Positions 7,504-16,674 of a stretch of DNA of 64,000 bases are shown one piece after another (within the stretch, counting starts at the first letter, position 1; the number at the start of each line of letters is the position of its first letter). Location of the stretch: assembly GCA_964587105.1 (NCBI GenBank), contig CAZPKG010000015.1, positions 23,891 through 87,890 of the forward strand, written 5' to 3'. Made by a program: the position numbers and the translations under genes. Below the pieces are notes generated by a model. That model was not told where the DNA came from and did not search any database. It worked only from the letters and a program-made list of their open reading frames with translations. The stretch comes from JABWCQ01 sp964587105 (GTDB taxonomy: Bacteria > Electryoneota > RPQS01).

Positions 7504-8696
7504 TGTCTCTGTTGAATCCCCGCACCAATTACTGTCGAAAACTTGCCACGTCGTGGATTGCGATATGGTGCGGCATGTTGTTGTCAACCGGCGCTTTCGC
7601 TGCAAATATTCTGGTAACGGACTTGGCTGGAACTCCCGTGACGCGATTGCCGTTTATGAGTAGAGGAGACGTCCGAATTGTGCCGCTGGCAATGTTGGGA
7701 AAGTTTGCCGGATATGAGTCGGCTGTCGAGCGCGGGAAATACCTCATTGATTCTCCTGGTTGCGTGACAAAACTGGAGCCGCACAACAGCTTCGGCGAGG
7801 TCAACGGCGCGTTTGTGCAAATGGCAATCCCGGTTGAGATGTGGGACGGTTCGTTGTGGTTGCCGCTAAAAGACCTGCCGGATCTCTTTCCAACGACCGT
7901 CGAGCTAAGTGAATCCGGAGAAGTTATCCGGCTGCTCGGAATAGTCGATTCAACTGGCGGCGTCGTAAAGCCGCTCGCCGTTAACAAGCCCGATGATTCG
8001 GGATGGAAGTTCGGCAAAGTCATACTCGATCCCGGCCACGGAGGGAAGGACCCCGGTTGCAATGGTCTATTAGACATGGACGAAAAAGACATCGTCCTTG
8101 ACATTGCTCGGCGAGCTGAAACGGCCTTGAAGTCCAAAGGTATTCCCGTTGTCGTTACGCGCAAGGAGGACCGCTTCCTCACGCTCGGCGAACGCACGCG
8201 CCAAGCCAATGCCGAAGCCGGTGATCTGTTTATTTCCATTCACTGCAACAGCTACTCCGATCCCGCAATAGGGGGAGCCGAGTGTTACATCCTGAAGCCT
8301 GCCAAGTCCGATCGAGCAATCAAAGTCGCGGCTCGCGAAAACCAGGTCGTTGAGCTTGAGCGCGACGCCGAGCAATATGAAGCAATGACGGAAGAGAACT
8401 ATATACTGCTCTCGATGGCAACCAGCCAGTACCTGCATGACAGCGAAACGTGGGCAGAAATCGTTCTTGAGGAACTGAAACGCGATGCGGGAATGAACAT
8501 TCGCGGAGTTGATCAGGCGGGGTTTTATGTGTTGATGGGAGCATCAATGCCTGCAATCTTGCTTGAATGCGGATATCTGTCGAACCCTGACGATGTGCGG
8601 ATGCTCGGGGCCGAGCGTGGCAGGCAGCGTATAGCCGATGCGATTACGACATCGATTGTGAAAATGAAAACTGAAATGGAATCTGCGGCCCGATGA
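7503..8696 (+). CDS. N-acetylmuramoyl-L-alanine amidase (Amidase_3) with N-terminal domain
   Basis: Periplasmic zinc hydrolase that cleaves the amide bond between MurNAc and the peptide stem; 397 residues. A signal anchor near residues 15-35 (IAIWCGMLLSTGAFA) is followed by an N-terminal domain of about 130 residues resembling copper-amine-oxidase-N-like stalk domains (RLPFMSRGDVRIVPLAMLGKFAG...GSLWLPLKDL). The catalytic domain begins at ILDPGHGG (first Zn His), has the glutamate after DEKDIVLD, the second His in FISIHCN, and the general-base Glu in ILLECGYLSN. A second Amidase_3 gene is at 56007. It overlaps the murI start by 4 bases, a peptidoglycan pairing. Confidence 0.92.
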   Translation: MSLLNPRTNYCRKLATSWIAIWCGMLLSTGAFAANILVTDLAGTPVTRLPFMSRGDVRIVPLAMLGKFAGYESAVERGKYLIDSPGCVTKLEPHNSFGEVNGAFVQMAIPVEMWDGSLWLPLKDLPDLFPTTVELSESGEVIRLLGIVDSTGGVVKPLAVNKPDDSGWKFGKVILDPGHGGKDPGCNGLLDMDEKDIVLDIARRAETALKSKGIPVVVTRKEDRFLTLGERTRQANAEAGDLFISIHCNSYSDPAIGGAECYILKPAKSDRAIKVAARENQVVELERDAEQYEAMTEENYILLSMATSQYLHDSETWAEIVLEELKRDAGMNIRGVDQAGFYVLMGASMPAILLECGYLSNPDDVRMLGAERGRQRIADAITTSIVKMKTEMESAAR

Positions 8697-9520
8697 GTGA
8701 GCGTCCGATAGTTGTGTTTGATTCAGGATTAGGCGGGTTGACTGTCGTTGCGGCTCTCTACCGGATGATGCCGCATGAGCACTTCGTCTTTTTTGCCGAC
8801 CGCGCGCGGGTTCCGTATGCGTCGCTGAGTCCCAATTTGATCACGCGCTATGCATGCGAGTCCGCAAGTTTTTTGAAAGAGCACAATCCAAAAGCCGGCG
8901 TCATTGCATGTAACACAGTTTCAGCCGTTGCATTGCGCGAAGTGGAGCGAGTTTTGACCGTTCCAGTCATCAATGTCTTGCACCCAACTGCCGCCGCCGC
9001 CGCGCGTGCCACCAAGAATAAGCGCATCGGAGTTCTGGCAACCTCTGCAACCGTCAAACGAAATACTTATTCACTTGTGCTGAACGAACTGCTCCCCGGA
9101 GTAGTCGTCACATCTCAAGGCTGTCCTTTGCTTGTGCCCCTCGTCGAAGAAGGGTGGACTGAAGGCGATATTCCGCGCTCCATCGTTGAACATTACTTGG
9201 GTGAGTTAATCGCTGCCAAAGTTGATACGGTTGTTCTCGGCTGCACGCACTACGAATATTTCCGCCAGCATATTCAGCACGCAATGGGCCCCGGCGTCAC
9301 GCTTGTTGACACCCCACTCGCAGCTGCAGCCGAGCTTGATCAATGGCTCGAGTCGCACCATTCGCTGGAAAGAACCGGCGCGGGAAGCGTCAAGGTGTTT
9401 TCAAGCGACGTCACAGACGCGCTGTATCGAGTTGTCGAGACGCTTTTTCCTGATTCCAACAAAATTTCGATTGAAGCCGTATCTGTAGAACGGCTTGCAA
9501 AGGCAACAGCCCTTTCCTAA
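8693..9520 (+). CDS. murI: Glutamate racemase
   Basis: Cytosolic cofactor-independent racemase that makes D-glutamate for peptidoglycan. It is 275 residues. The proton-transfer cysteines are in IACNT (about residue 73) and LGCTHY (about 184). The phosphate-like pocket FDSGLGGLTV and the PYAS segment (RVPYASLS) are also present. Its ATG overlaps the amidase stop (ATGA at 8693-8696), so the two are translationally coupled. Confidence 0.97.
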   Translation: MSERPIVVFDSGLGGLTVVAALYRMMPHEHFVFFADRARVPYASLSPNLITRYACESASFLKEHNPKAGVIACNTVSAVALREVERVLTVPVINVLHPTAAAAARATKNKRIGVLATSATVKRNTYSLVLNELLPGVVVTSQGCPLLVPLVEEGWTEGDIPRSIVEHYLGELIAAKVDTVVLGCTHYEYFRQHIQHAMGPGVTLVDTPLAAAAELDQWLESHHSLERTGAGSVKVFSSDVTDALYRVVETLFPDSNKISIEAVSVERLAKATALS

Positions 9521-9537
9521 CTAATCCCTCTTCAGGA

Positions 9538-9565
9538 GATTGACACAGTGTTTGCTTTGTCAATC
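9538..9565 (+). promoter_or_regulatory. Inverted repeat in the murI-rho gap
   Basis: GATTGACA (9538-9545) and TGTCAATC (9558-9565) form a perfect 8-base dyad with a 12-base loop. No U-run follows, so it is not a typical terminator. A TTGACA is contained in it, but no -10 sits 16-18 bases away. It could be an operator or an RNA hairpin in the leader of rho, which is autoregulated in other bacteria. The role here is unproven. Confidence 0.4.
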
Positions 9566-9615
9566 GCCAGAACACGCCCCACCTGATTTCTAACCTACCT
9601 TTTCCCCTTCAACCT

Positions 9616-10866
9616 ATGGATATTTCAACACTTCAGGCGATGACGGTGCCAGACCTGATTACCTTGGGCAAACAACTCGAGGTGCAAGAAACGTCCGGTC
9701 TGCCCAAACATGAGCTGATCTTCAAGATTCTCAATCGCCAATCCGCCAAAGATGACGTCCTAACTGCAAGCGGCGTTCTTGAAATTTTGCCGGATGGATA
9801 TGGCTTCCTTCGTAGTGCGCCTGCGTCTTATTTGCCAAGCCCCGACGACGTCTATGTCTCGCCGTCGCAGATTAAGCGATTTGGTCTTCGCACGGGCCAC
9901 CTGATTGCCGGTCAAGTTAGGCCGCCGAAAGAAGGCGAGCGTTTCTTCGCACTCCTAAAAGTTCACAACGTCAACGGCACAAATCCCGACGTTGCCAAGG
10001 AGATCGTGCACTTTGATGATTTGACTCCCATCTATCCGAACAACAAATTCAAGATGGAGTTGGATTCCAAAGACCTTACCTTGCGAGTGATTGATATTTT
10101 TTCTCCGGTCGGCATGGGCCAGCGTGGACTGGTCGTGGCGCCGCCCCGCACGGGCAAGACAATTATTTTGCAAAAGATCGCCAACGCGATTACGACGAAT
10201 CACCCCGACATCGAGCTGCTCGTCCTGCTCATTGACGAGCGCCCCGAAGAAGTCACTGACATGGAGCGCTCCGTCAAAGGTGAAGTGGTTTCGTCCACGT
10301 TTGATGAAAAGGCCGAACGCCACGTTCAAGTAGCGAACATGGTGCTCGAGCGGGCCAAACGAATGGTTGAGATGGGCAAGAACGTCGTCGTATTGCTCGA
10401 CTCTATCACTCGACTCGCGCGCGCGCATAACGCCGTGATGCCGCATTCAGGCCGTGTGCTGTCCGGCGGTATTGACGCCAGCGCATTGTATGAGCCCAAG
10501 CGTTTCTTCGGTGCCGCGCGCAATATCGAAGAGGGTGGAAGCCTCACAATTCTTGCCACTGCGCTAATCGAAACAGGATCGCGCGCCGACGAAGTAATTT
10601 TTGAAGAATTCAAGGGTACAGGTAACCTTGAGCTTGTGCTTGATCGCCGACTCGCCGAGTTCCGCATCTTCCCGGCGATTGACGTCCTGCGCTCCGGCAC
10701 GCGCCGGGAAGAGCAATTGCTCTCGCCCCTCGTACTGCAAAAAATGTATGCGCTCCGCAGCGTGCTTGACCACAATAACTCCGTCGAGTCGATGAAGTTC
10801 ATTCTCGACAAAATGCGCGATACGCGGTCGAATGCCGAGTTCTTTGAACTGATGACGAAGTCTTAG
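9616..10866 (+). CDS. rho: Transcription termination factor Rho
   Basis: Hexameric RNA helicase that ends transcription; 416 residues. It has an N-terminal Rho_N helical part (MTVPDLITLGKQLEV) and a cold-shock-type RNA-binding domain (GVLEILPDGYGFLRS, YVSPSQIKRFGLRTGH). The ATPase core shows Walker A APPRTGKT, Walker B VLLIDERPEEVTDM, the Q-loop LLDSITRLARAHN and the arginine-finger region ALIETGSRADEVIFEEFKGTGN. There is no long insertion, so this is the compact form. The leader of about 95 bases carries a dyad. The LAB_N gene follows three bases later. Confidence 0.98.
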   Translation: MDISTLQAMTVPDLITLGKQLEVQETSGLPKHELIFKILNRQSAKDDVLTASGVLEILPDGYGFLRSAPASYLPSPDDVYVSPSQIKRFGLRTGHLIAGQVRPPKEGERFFALLKVHNVNGTNPDVAKEIVHFDDLTPIYPNNKFKMELDSKDLTLRVIDIFSPVGMGQRGLVVAPPRTGKTIILQKIANAITTNHPDIELLVLLIDERPEEVTDMERSVKGEVVSSTFDEKAERHVQVANMVLERAKRMVEMGKNVVVLLDSITRLARAHNAVMPHSGRVLSGGIDASALYEPKRFFGAARNIEEGGSLTILATALIETGSRADEVIFEEFKGTGNLELVLDRRLAEFRIFPAIDVLRSGTRREEQLLSPLVLQKMYALRSVLDHNNSVESMKFILDKMRDTRSNAEFFELMTKS

Positions 10867-10869
10867 CCG

Positions 10870-11169
10870 ATGACGCTGCCGTTCATTGGCAATATAGAAG
10901 TGGATGCTTGGACGATTGTCGGCTTGGTCGGACAAGTGCTGTTCTTCATGCGTTTCATTCTCCAGTGGATTGCCACTGAACGCGCAAAACGTACCGTCAT
11001 TCCCACTTCGTTTTGGTACTATTCCATCGTTGGCGCGCTCGTTCTTCTTCTTTATGCGACCGTCCGCAAGGACCCCGTCTTCATCGCAGGGTATCTGCTC
11101 GCGATGGTTATTTATCTTCGCAATTTGCGCTTCGCACTTCGGCCCGGTTCGCCCAAACCGTCAGCCTGA
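10870..11169 (+). CDS. LAB_N (lipid A biosynthesis N-terminal) domain membrane protein
   Basis: A 99-residue inner-membrane protein with three hydrophobic segments. The family pattern is IVGLVGQVLFFMRFILQWIATERAKRTVIPTSFWYYSIVGALVLLLYA, then DPVFIAGYLLAMVIYLRNL. This domain was named from the N-terminus of some lipid A biosynthesis proteins and commonly occurs beside GT2 genes. Its biochemical role is unsettled. Here it stands alone directly after rho, with ATG four bases past the rho stop. Confidence 0.88.
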   Translation: MTLPFIGNIEVDAWTIVGLVGQVLFFMRFILQWIATERAKRTVIPTSFWYYSIVGALVLLLYATVRKDPVFIAGYLLAMVIYLRNLRFALRPGSPKPSA

Positions 11170-11229
11170 TTTCGGCAACCTCGCGCCGATTCTCGTTTCG
11201 AGTTCTAATTTTCACTACATACTACTCAA

Positions 11230-12441
11230 TTGCAAACTTCAAGCATCGCACGATGGCTTGCTCTAATTGCCATTTTCGTGCTGGTTGGCTGTTCCCAGCG
11301 TGAATCTGACACGGGAGCTGACGCCATTCCTGTTTCTCCCGCCGGCACGGAGGGCAAGACTGTGATTGCCGCCACACGCTCAGCGGAGTGGGACCTTAAC
11401 CTTTCGGCGGGACGTGGCTCCACGCTGCAAATCGGTGAAGCCGCCGATTTCAAAGTTGTCTCAGCGATTCGTTTTCAACCCAATGATATTTTGCCCGACA
11501 GCGTGATCGTCGATACGGCGCGCATTCGTTTTCGCGTCGATCAGGTTTATCCGGGCCGCGGTAACGCTCCCGATTTGCGAATGCTGATCAAACAAATTAC
11601 CGAGCCGTGGGATGAGGATTCATTGCGCCTAAGTGCGTTGCCGAACCGCGACAATTACCCTGTGATTGATACGCTACTCTTGCCGACCAACGAAATCGTT
11701 GCCGATTCCGTTTTGCCGACCGCCGTATATTGGGAGGTTCCGGACTCGATCTTTGACTCTTGGCTGCTCGATGACAGTTTGAATTACGGAATTTTGTTGG
11801 AAGCGGAGAACCCCGATGTGATCGTCGGTATTCAGTCAGCCGAAGGCGCGGCGAACTACTCCGTACAATTGGAACTGAACGGTACACAATTCCCTGAAGA
11901 TTCAAATTTCGCGGCGGTCGCGTGGGCAGATACCTTGCTGGCAATTGATGATGGTTACTTGGCTGCCGATTCAAGCGATTCACTTGCTCATCATTTGCGG
12001 ATTAGTCAAGGCTCTTTTCGCCGCGCCTTGCTGTATTTTCCGCTGGACAGTGTGACCGCCAACCCGCTGCGCACCGTTGTAAGAGCATGGGTTCATCTGT
12101 ACGCCGATTTGAGTGCGCCAAACAGCCTAACTTACTCGGGTTCGAATATTCTCTACAAGGATGCATCACTGACGGACACAAGGTGGTTTGCCGATCCGGA
12201 CAGCGCCGTTCAGAGTTTCATTGCGCTCAGTTCAACAGCTTACGAAGCAGACAACGTCGAGCTTGCTTTTGAGGTTACGAACACTTTAGCCGGTATTGTC
12301 GGCAATCCTGATCTAAATGGCGGCTATTCGGTTCAGGCCGCGCTTGAAAACGATGTTCTGACCAGACAGTTCTTTCATGGCCATGATAGCGAAGTCGATT
12401 CTCTCCGCCCAAGACTTGAGATTTGGTGGGTAGAGCCATGA
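11230..12441 (+). CDS. Secreted lipoprotein with two DNRLRE-like beta-sandwich repeats
   Basis: 403 residues starting at TTG 11230. The leader ARWLALIAIFVLVGC ends in a clean lipobox (LVGC). The mature part holds two related modules of about 170 residues. Each opens with a strand-rich segment (AIRFQPNDILPDSVIVDTARIRF; LLYFPLDSVTANPLRTVVRAWVHLY) and closes with a PRLEIWW-type strand, as in DNRLRE / carbohydrate-binding jelly-roll proteins. It is rich in Asp and Ser and has no catalytic motif. Its 3' end overlaps the start of the next envelope gene by four bases, so the two probably act together at the cell surface. No Shine-Dalgarno is obvious. Confidence 0.65.
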   Translation: MQTSSIARWLALIAIFVLVGCSQRESDTGADAIPVSPAGTEGKTVIAATRSAEWDLNLSAGRGSTLQIGEAADFKVVSAIRFQPNDILPDSVIVDTARIRFRVDQVYPGRGNAPDLRMLIKQITEPWDEDSLRLSALPNRDNYPVIDTLLLPTNEIVADSVLPTAVYWEVPDSIFDSWLLDDSLNYGILLEAENPDVIVGIQSAEGAANYSVQLELNGTQFPEDSNFAAVAWADTLLAIDDGYLAADSSDSLAHHLRISQGSFRRALLYFPLDSVTANPLRTVVRAWVHLYADLSAPNSLTYSGSNILYKDASLTDTRWFADPDSAVQSFIALSSTAYEADNVELAFEVTNTLAGIVGNPDLNGGYSVQAALENDVLTRQFFHGHDSEVDSLRPRLEIWWVEP

Positions 12442-13688
12442 GAATTCTTCTGCTTACACTTATCATTTCAAGCGGCGCTTATGCCGGTGGATCAGTTTTC
12501 GGAACCCAAGCCACTGGAGATCGCATTGTCACCGGCGGCGTTCGCGCAGTTGGGATGGGCGGCGCGGGACTTGCAATCTGGGACAGTCTTGGAATGCACT
12601 CGGAGAACGCCGCTGCAGCAGCTTACACGACAGGAGCAACGTTGCGAGTCGGTTTCTTTGGCGGCCTCTACGATACAAAGGACAAAAACACGTCGGACAC
12701 TGACACCGAGTTCGGCTGGCAGGCATTTCGTCTCTATTTGAATGTTCATCCGCGCTACAAAATGGGCATCGGCATCGATCCTATTGCGCGCACCGACATC
12801 CGCTTGTACGGACAAGACAGTCTCGGTTTTCTAACGGACAGCGGAATGGTTTACGAAAACTACGAAAGCCGCAAAGTCTGGTTGGGAAGCAACACGGATA
12901 TTCGTTGGGATCACGCCGTTAAGCTCTCAGATAAGTTCGCGCTGGGCGGAACTGTTGCCTTTGCGTCAACCTATCTTGAAGTTAATCACTCGTTGGATTT
13001 TCCTTCAACCGGAAGTTCATCTGGCCCGCGCGACGTGTACTATCACGACGTGCATCGCTTCAGCGGATTTTGGGGCGGCCTGTCATTCCTTGCACGACCA
13101 TCAGAAAGACTGAGCGTCGGTGGATACTGGAAATCAGAAGCCGATGGCAATTGGGATTACGAACGCTCTGTCAATCACGGCGGCGAACGTCAGTTCAAGG
13201 AGTCAACCGGCACACGGCCCGGCGAATTCGGCGTTGGTGTCGGTTATCGCTGGGCGCCTAACTGGGCGGCCTATCTTGACGCAAAACAGCAAAGCTGGAC
13301 AGTGAAACAATACGGACCGATGTTCGAGAACTCAGGCCTAAGGGATCGCGATGCATTCTCAACAATGCTCGGAGTGGAAAAGCTCGGCGGCACGAGATTG
13401 ACGGATGAGGGCTTTGACCGTTGGGACTACCGCGCCGGTCTTGCTTATCGCAAACAACCGTGGCAGGTGAATTCCGGAGACGCGGTCGGCGACGTGAATG
13501 AAATAGCGTTGTCGCTCGGTGTGACGATGCCGTTGGTTCAAGAGTCGGGAAAACTACATGTGGCTCTCGAGTTCGGGCAGCGCTCGGCATCAGACGTTGA
13601 CGTTACCGAGAGTTTTGGCAGATTCTATTTACAACTTGATATGCACGAGCGCTGGTTCAAACGCGAGCAGCGCAAACTGCGGGACTAA
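12438..13688 (+). CDS. FadL/PorV-like outer-membrane beta-barrel protein
   Basis: 416 residues from ATG 12438, which overlaps the preceding stop (ATGA). The signal peptide is RILLLTLIISSGAYA/GGS. Mature sequence continues with TGGVRAVGMGGAGLAIWDSLGMHSENAAA, the Gly-rich and Asn-Ala opening of FadL/OmpP1 and PorV barrels. Alternating amphipathic strands (YKMGIGIDPI, ALGGTVAFASTYLEV, LSVGGYWKSE, GEFGVGVGYRW) run to FGRFYLQLDMHERWFKR. Substrate unknown. It is paired with the lipoprotein upstream, and glyA begins six bases after its stop. Confidence 0.72.
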   Translation: MRILLLTLIISSGAYAGGSVFGTQATGDRIVTGGVRAVGMGGAGLAIWDSLGMHSENAAAAAYTTGATLRVGFFGGLYDTKDKNTSDTDTEFGWQAFRLYLNVHPRYKMGIGIDPIARTDIRLYGQDSLGFLTDSGMVYENYESRKVWLGSNTDIRWDHAVKLSDKFALGGTVAFASTYLEVNHSLDFPSTGSSSGPRDVYYHDVHRFSGFWGGLSFLARPSERLSVGGYWKSEADGNWDYERSVNHGGERQFKESTGTRPGEFGVGVGYRWAPNWAAYLDAKQQSWTVKQYGPMFENSGLRDRDAFSTMLGVEKLGGTRLTDEGFDRWDYRAGLAYRKQPWQVNSGDAVGDVNEIALSLGVTMPLVQESGKLHVALEFGQRSASDVDVTESFGRFYLQLDMHERWFKREQRKLRD

Positions 13689-13694
13689 TCTATC

Positions 13695-15008
13695 ATGAGC
13701 GCACATCTAAAGAACATATTAGGTCAAAGCGATCCGTCCGTTGCCGCCATAATTGATCGCGAACGCTCGCGGCAAAATGAAGGACTTGAATTGATTGCCT
13801 CGGAAAACTTCGTTTCACCTGCCGTGCTGGAAGCAATGGGCAACGTGATGACGAACAAATACGCCGAGGGTCTGCCGGGCAAGCGTTACTACGGCGGCTG
13901 CAAATACGTTGATGAAGTCGAAACTTTGGCTATTGATCGTGCCAAAGAATTATTTGGCGCCAAATGGGCCAATGTGCAACCGCATTCCGGTGCGCAGGCC
14001 AATATGGCCGTCTATTTCACATTGCTCAAACCGCGCGACAAAATTCTCGGCATGGACCTCGCGCACGGCGGACATCTGACGCATGGTTCGCCCGTAAATT
14101 TTTCCGGTCGCTTGTTTGAGGTCGTGAGCTACGGCGTGACGCGCGATACCAATCGAATTGATATGGATGACGTCGCGGCCAAAGCGCGCGAACACAAACC
14201 CAAATTGATCATGACCGGATCGTCAGCCTATCCGCGCAATTGGGAGCTCGCAAAGTTTCGTGAGATTGCAGATGAGGTCGGGGCATACTTGATTTGCGAT
14301 ATGTCGCACTTCTCAGGATTGGTTGCAGGCAAGATTCATCCCGACGTTCTGCCGTATTGTCACGCAGTAACTTCTACTACTCACAAGACATTGCGCGGCC
14401 CGCGTGGTGGTATTGTGCTCTCGAACGAAGAAGGCGGCGAGCTTATGCTTGCTGGAATGCCTAAACCGAAGAGCTATTGGGATGCGTTTGACAGTTGGGT
14501 TTTCCCCGGCGTGCAAGGCGGCCCGTTGATGCATGTAATTGCCGGGAAAGCCGTCGCGTTCGGTGAAGCTCTTAAACCTGAGTTTCACGACTATGCGCGC
14601 AAAGTGGTTGACAATGCCAAGATGCTCGCCGATGAAATGATGTCGCGTGGATACAAAGTTGTCTCCGGCGGGACGGATACTCATCTTGTTCTGCTCGATC
14701 TTTCACCGCTCGGCAAGACGGGCAAAGCCGCCGAGAAAGCGCTCGAAGCCGCTGACATTACGGTCAACAAAAATATGGTTCCCTATGATCCGCAAAAACC
14801 ATTGGTCACTTCGGGCGTGCGCATCGGTTCGCCTGCTGTCACGTCGCGCGGCATGGGAACGTCGGAAATGAAAAAGATCGCCGAGTTGATTGACTTGGTG
14901 ATTCAAAATCTTGATTCCGAAGAGGTCATTGGCAAGGTGAAGTCGCAAGTTCACGAGTTGACGCGCGGTTTTCCACTCTATCCGCAAGCATTCCGTTATG
15001 GCATTTAG
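13695..15008 (+). CDS. glyA: Serine hydroxymethyltransferase
   Basis: Cytosolic PLP enzyme interconverting serine and glycine with transfer of a one-carbon unit to tetrahydrofolate. It is 437 residues, slightly longer than the usual 415-420. PLP-binding features are the Schiff-base Lys in TSTTHKTLRGPRGG and the Asp/His in ICDMSHFSGL. The N-terminus has NEGLELIASENFVSPAVLEAMG, and the C-terminal part has VRIGSPAVTSRGMG. It is closely followed by nrdR (8 bases), a frequent bacterial neighbour. Confidence 0.98.
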   Translation: MSAHLKNILGQSDPSVAAIIDRERSRQNEGLELIASENFVSPAVLEAMGNVMTNKYAEGLPGKRYYGGCKYVDEVETLAIDRAKELFGAKWANVQPHSGAQANMAVYFTLLKPRDKILGMDLAHGGHLTHGSPVNFSGRLFEVVSYGVTRDTNRIDMDDVAAKAREHKPKLIMTGSSAYPRNWELAKFREIADEVGAYLICDMSHFSGLVAGKIHPDVLPYCHAVTSTTHKTLRGPRGGIVLSNEEGGELMLAGMPKPKSYWDAFDSWVFPGVQGGPLMHVIAGKAVAFGEALKPEFHDYARKVVDNAKMLADEMMSRGYKVVSGGTDTHLVLLDLSPLGKTGKAAEKALEAADITVNKNMVPYDPQKPLVTSGVRIGSPAVTSRGMGTSEMKKIAELIDLVIQNLDSEEVIGKVKSQVHELTRGFPLYPQAFRYGI

Positions 15009-15016
15009 GAGTAACT

Positions 15017-15505
15017 TTGCGCTGCCCGTTTTGCAGCACTGACGACGACCGGGTCATTGACTCGCGTCCCGCAAAAGAAGGTCGCGCGATTCGCCGCCGC
15101 CGCGAATGTTTGAAGTGCGGTCATCGCTTCACCACATACGAATCCATTGAAGTCCGGATCGTTCACGTCATAAAGTCTGACGGAGCCCGCGAACCTTTCG
15201 ACCGCGAAAAGGTTTATCGCGGGCTTTCTATTGCCTGTATCAAACGGCCTGTTGCGACCGAAGTGATCGAGAATATGACCGACGCAATTGAAGCCCGCGT
15301 GCTCGCCGAGGCCGATCGCGAAGTAACCGCGTCTCAAATCGGTCAATGGATTCTCGAAGAACTTGTTAATGTGGATGAAGTCGCATACGTCAGATTCGCT
15401 TCCGTGTACAAGCGCTACATGTCCGTGAATGAGTTCTTAGAGGAGTTGAAGAAGATTAAGAGCGAGAAGTTTGAGCAACGGCTAAATCGAGGCGCGCTCG
15501 AGTGA
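15017..15505 (+). CDS. nrdR: Transcriptional repressor NrdR
   Basis: ATP/dATP-sensing regulator of ribonucleotide reductase genes; 162 residues. It starts at TTG 15017 with AGGAG at 15007-15011. The zinc ribbon is CPFC...CLKCGHRFTT at residues 3-35. The ATP-cone follows (VIKSDGAREPFDREKVYRGLSIAC...). No ribonucleotide reductase gene is in the window, so its targets lie elsewhere. The stop overlaps the lpxK start (GTGA). Confidence 0.97.
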   Translation: MRCPFCSTDDDRVIDSRPAKEGRAIRRRRECLKCGHRFTTYESIEVRIVHVIKSDGAREPFDREKVYRGLSIACIKRPVATEVIENMTDAIEARVLAEADREVTASQIGQWILEELVNVDEVAYVRFASVYKRYMSVNEFLEELKKIKSEKFEQRLNRGALE

Positions 15506-16473
15506 TTCTTACTCTCGCTGAGAAACTCTACGGCGTTTTTGCCGACACCTATCATCGCAAGTGGGACAAACGAGGTGGATGGCGCGCTCCCGTTCCTGTA
15601 ATTTCTGTTGGCAACATTACTGTCGGGGGCAACGGCAAAACTCCATTTGTTATTGCTTTAGTCAAGTTGTTTGAGCAGAAGTTTCCTCATTTGCGCGAGC
15701 GGAACCGCATTGCAATACTGAGTCGCGGATATGGCCGTAAGTCCAAAGAGCTTACCATTGTCGAAATTGATTCGCATTGGGAAGAGAGCGGCGACGAGCC
15801 GCTCTTAATCAAACGTAGCTGCCCAAATGCGCTCGTGATTGCAAATGCCCGCCGGGTCGAATCTGCGAAAGTTGCCGCCAATGAGTTTGGAGCAAGACTG
15901 ATTTTGTTAGATGATGGTTTCCAGCACCGACCTCTCGCTCGTGACATCGATCTCGTAATGCTGGACTCCGAATTTCCGTTTGACAATGGACGCCTGCTCC
16001 CAGCCGGCCGGCTTCGCGAGCGGACGACTGCAATTTTTCGCGCCTCAGCCGTCATCTTTGTTGGAATTGGCGAAGCCTCGAAAACAGTTGCCGAGGTTCA
16101 CGGCAAACCTGAATTTCAGGCCGTTCCAGCATCCCTGACCGAGTCTTGGGCAGATAAGCCGTCTGGGCCAGTGTTCTTGCTCACAGGAATAGCCAGACCA
16201 GACAGAGTTAGAAATTACTTAGAAAAAGCGAACATCCAAGTCGTTGGGCATCGTGTGTTCCGTGACCACCATGCTTTCTTGGATACAGAACTCTTGTCTG
16301 TTGCAGATGAAGCTCGATCCTTGAATGCCGAAGTAGTTCTGACAACTGCTAAAGACTCCATTCGTATCCGCTCATGGCAAGGTAGTTTACCTCTAAAGAT
16401 AATTCCCTATGACCTTGCCATTTCTCGGCCAGACGATCTTATTACTTGGATGCAGACTCGTATTGAATTGTAG
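15502..16473 (+). CDS. lpxK: Tetraacyldisaccharide 4'-kinase
   Basis: Inner-membrane-associated kinase that phosphorylates the lipid A precursor at the 4' position; 323 residues from GTG 15502. Walker A is VGNITVGGNGKTP (around residues 35-48). The family region LLDDGFQHRPLARDIDLVMLD holds the catalytic acidic residues, and GRLLPAGRLRE follows. Its presence shows the cell makes lipid A. It is the last gene of the upstream run; nuoJ downstream has its own promoter. Confidence 0.95.
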   Translation: MILTLAEKLYGVFADTYHRKWDKRGGWRAPVPVISVGNITVGGNGKTPFVIALVKLFEQKFPHLRERNRIAILSRGYGRKSKELTIVEIDSHWEESGDEPLLIKRSCPNALVIANARRVESAKVAANEFGARLILLDDGFQHRPLARDIDLVMLDSEFPFDNGRLLPAGRLRERTTAIFRASAVIFVGIGEASKTVAEVHGKPEFQAVPASLTESWADKPSGPVFLLTGIARPDRVRNYLEKANIQVVGHRVFRDHHAFLDTELLSVADEARSLNAEVVLTTAKDSIRIRSWQGSLPLKIIPYDLAISRPDDLITWMQTRIEL

Positions 16474-16561
16474 AAGTTCGTGATTCGTAAGTGGCAAAGA
16501 GTTCATTTGGTTAAGGTTGCGAGGCCATTCAAAACCCTAACATTTTATTTGTTATTTAATT

Positions 16562-16588
16562 AAGCATTATGCACTTTGAGCAATGCTT
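16562..16588. promoter_or_regulatory. Inverted repeat upstream of the nuo promoter
   Basis: AAGCATT (16562-16568) and AATGCTT (16582-16588) form a perfect 7-base dyad with a 13-base loop, ten bases before the nuo -35. No U-run follows, so an operator is more likely than a terminator for lpxK. The surrounding 200-base gap (16474-16674) is AT-rich and holds nothing else except the promoter. Confidence 0.35.
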
Positions 16589-16598
16589 CACAAAATGA

Positions 16599-16627
16599 TT
16601 GACTTTTTGTGGAGATATGGCTATATT
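16599..16627 (+). promoter_or_regulatory. nuoJKLMN promoter
   Basis: TTGACT (16599-16604), 17 bases, TATATT (16622-16627), identical in both hexamers to the lexA promoter. Start expected near 16634, giving a leader of about 40 bases before nuoJ. The -35 is embedded in a second dyad, CACAAAA (16589-16595) with TTTTGTG (16605-16611), a possible regulator site. Confidence 0.8.
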
Positions 16628-16674
16628 CAGCAATCTATGGATGTTATAGAGTATCCGCGTAGTAACTGACCGCT

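Noticed and set aside
7529..8239. Minus-strand 236-codon frame opposite the amidase gene
   Set aside because: Ser/Pro/Arg-rich shadow of the amidase; the plus-strand protein has all catalytic residues.
16474..16598. Search for a small RNA or terminator after lpxK
   Set aside because: Only a 7-base dyad (16562-16588) without a U-run was seen; recorded as a possible operator and not as a terminator or RNA gene.
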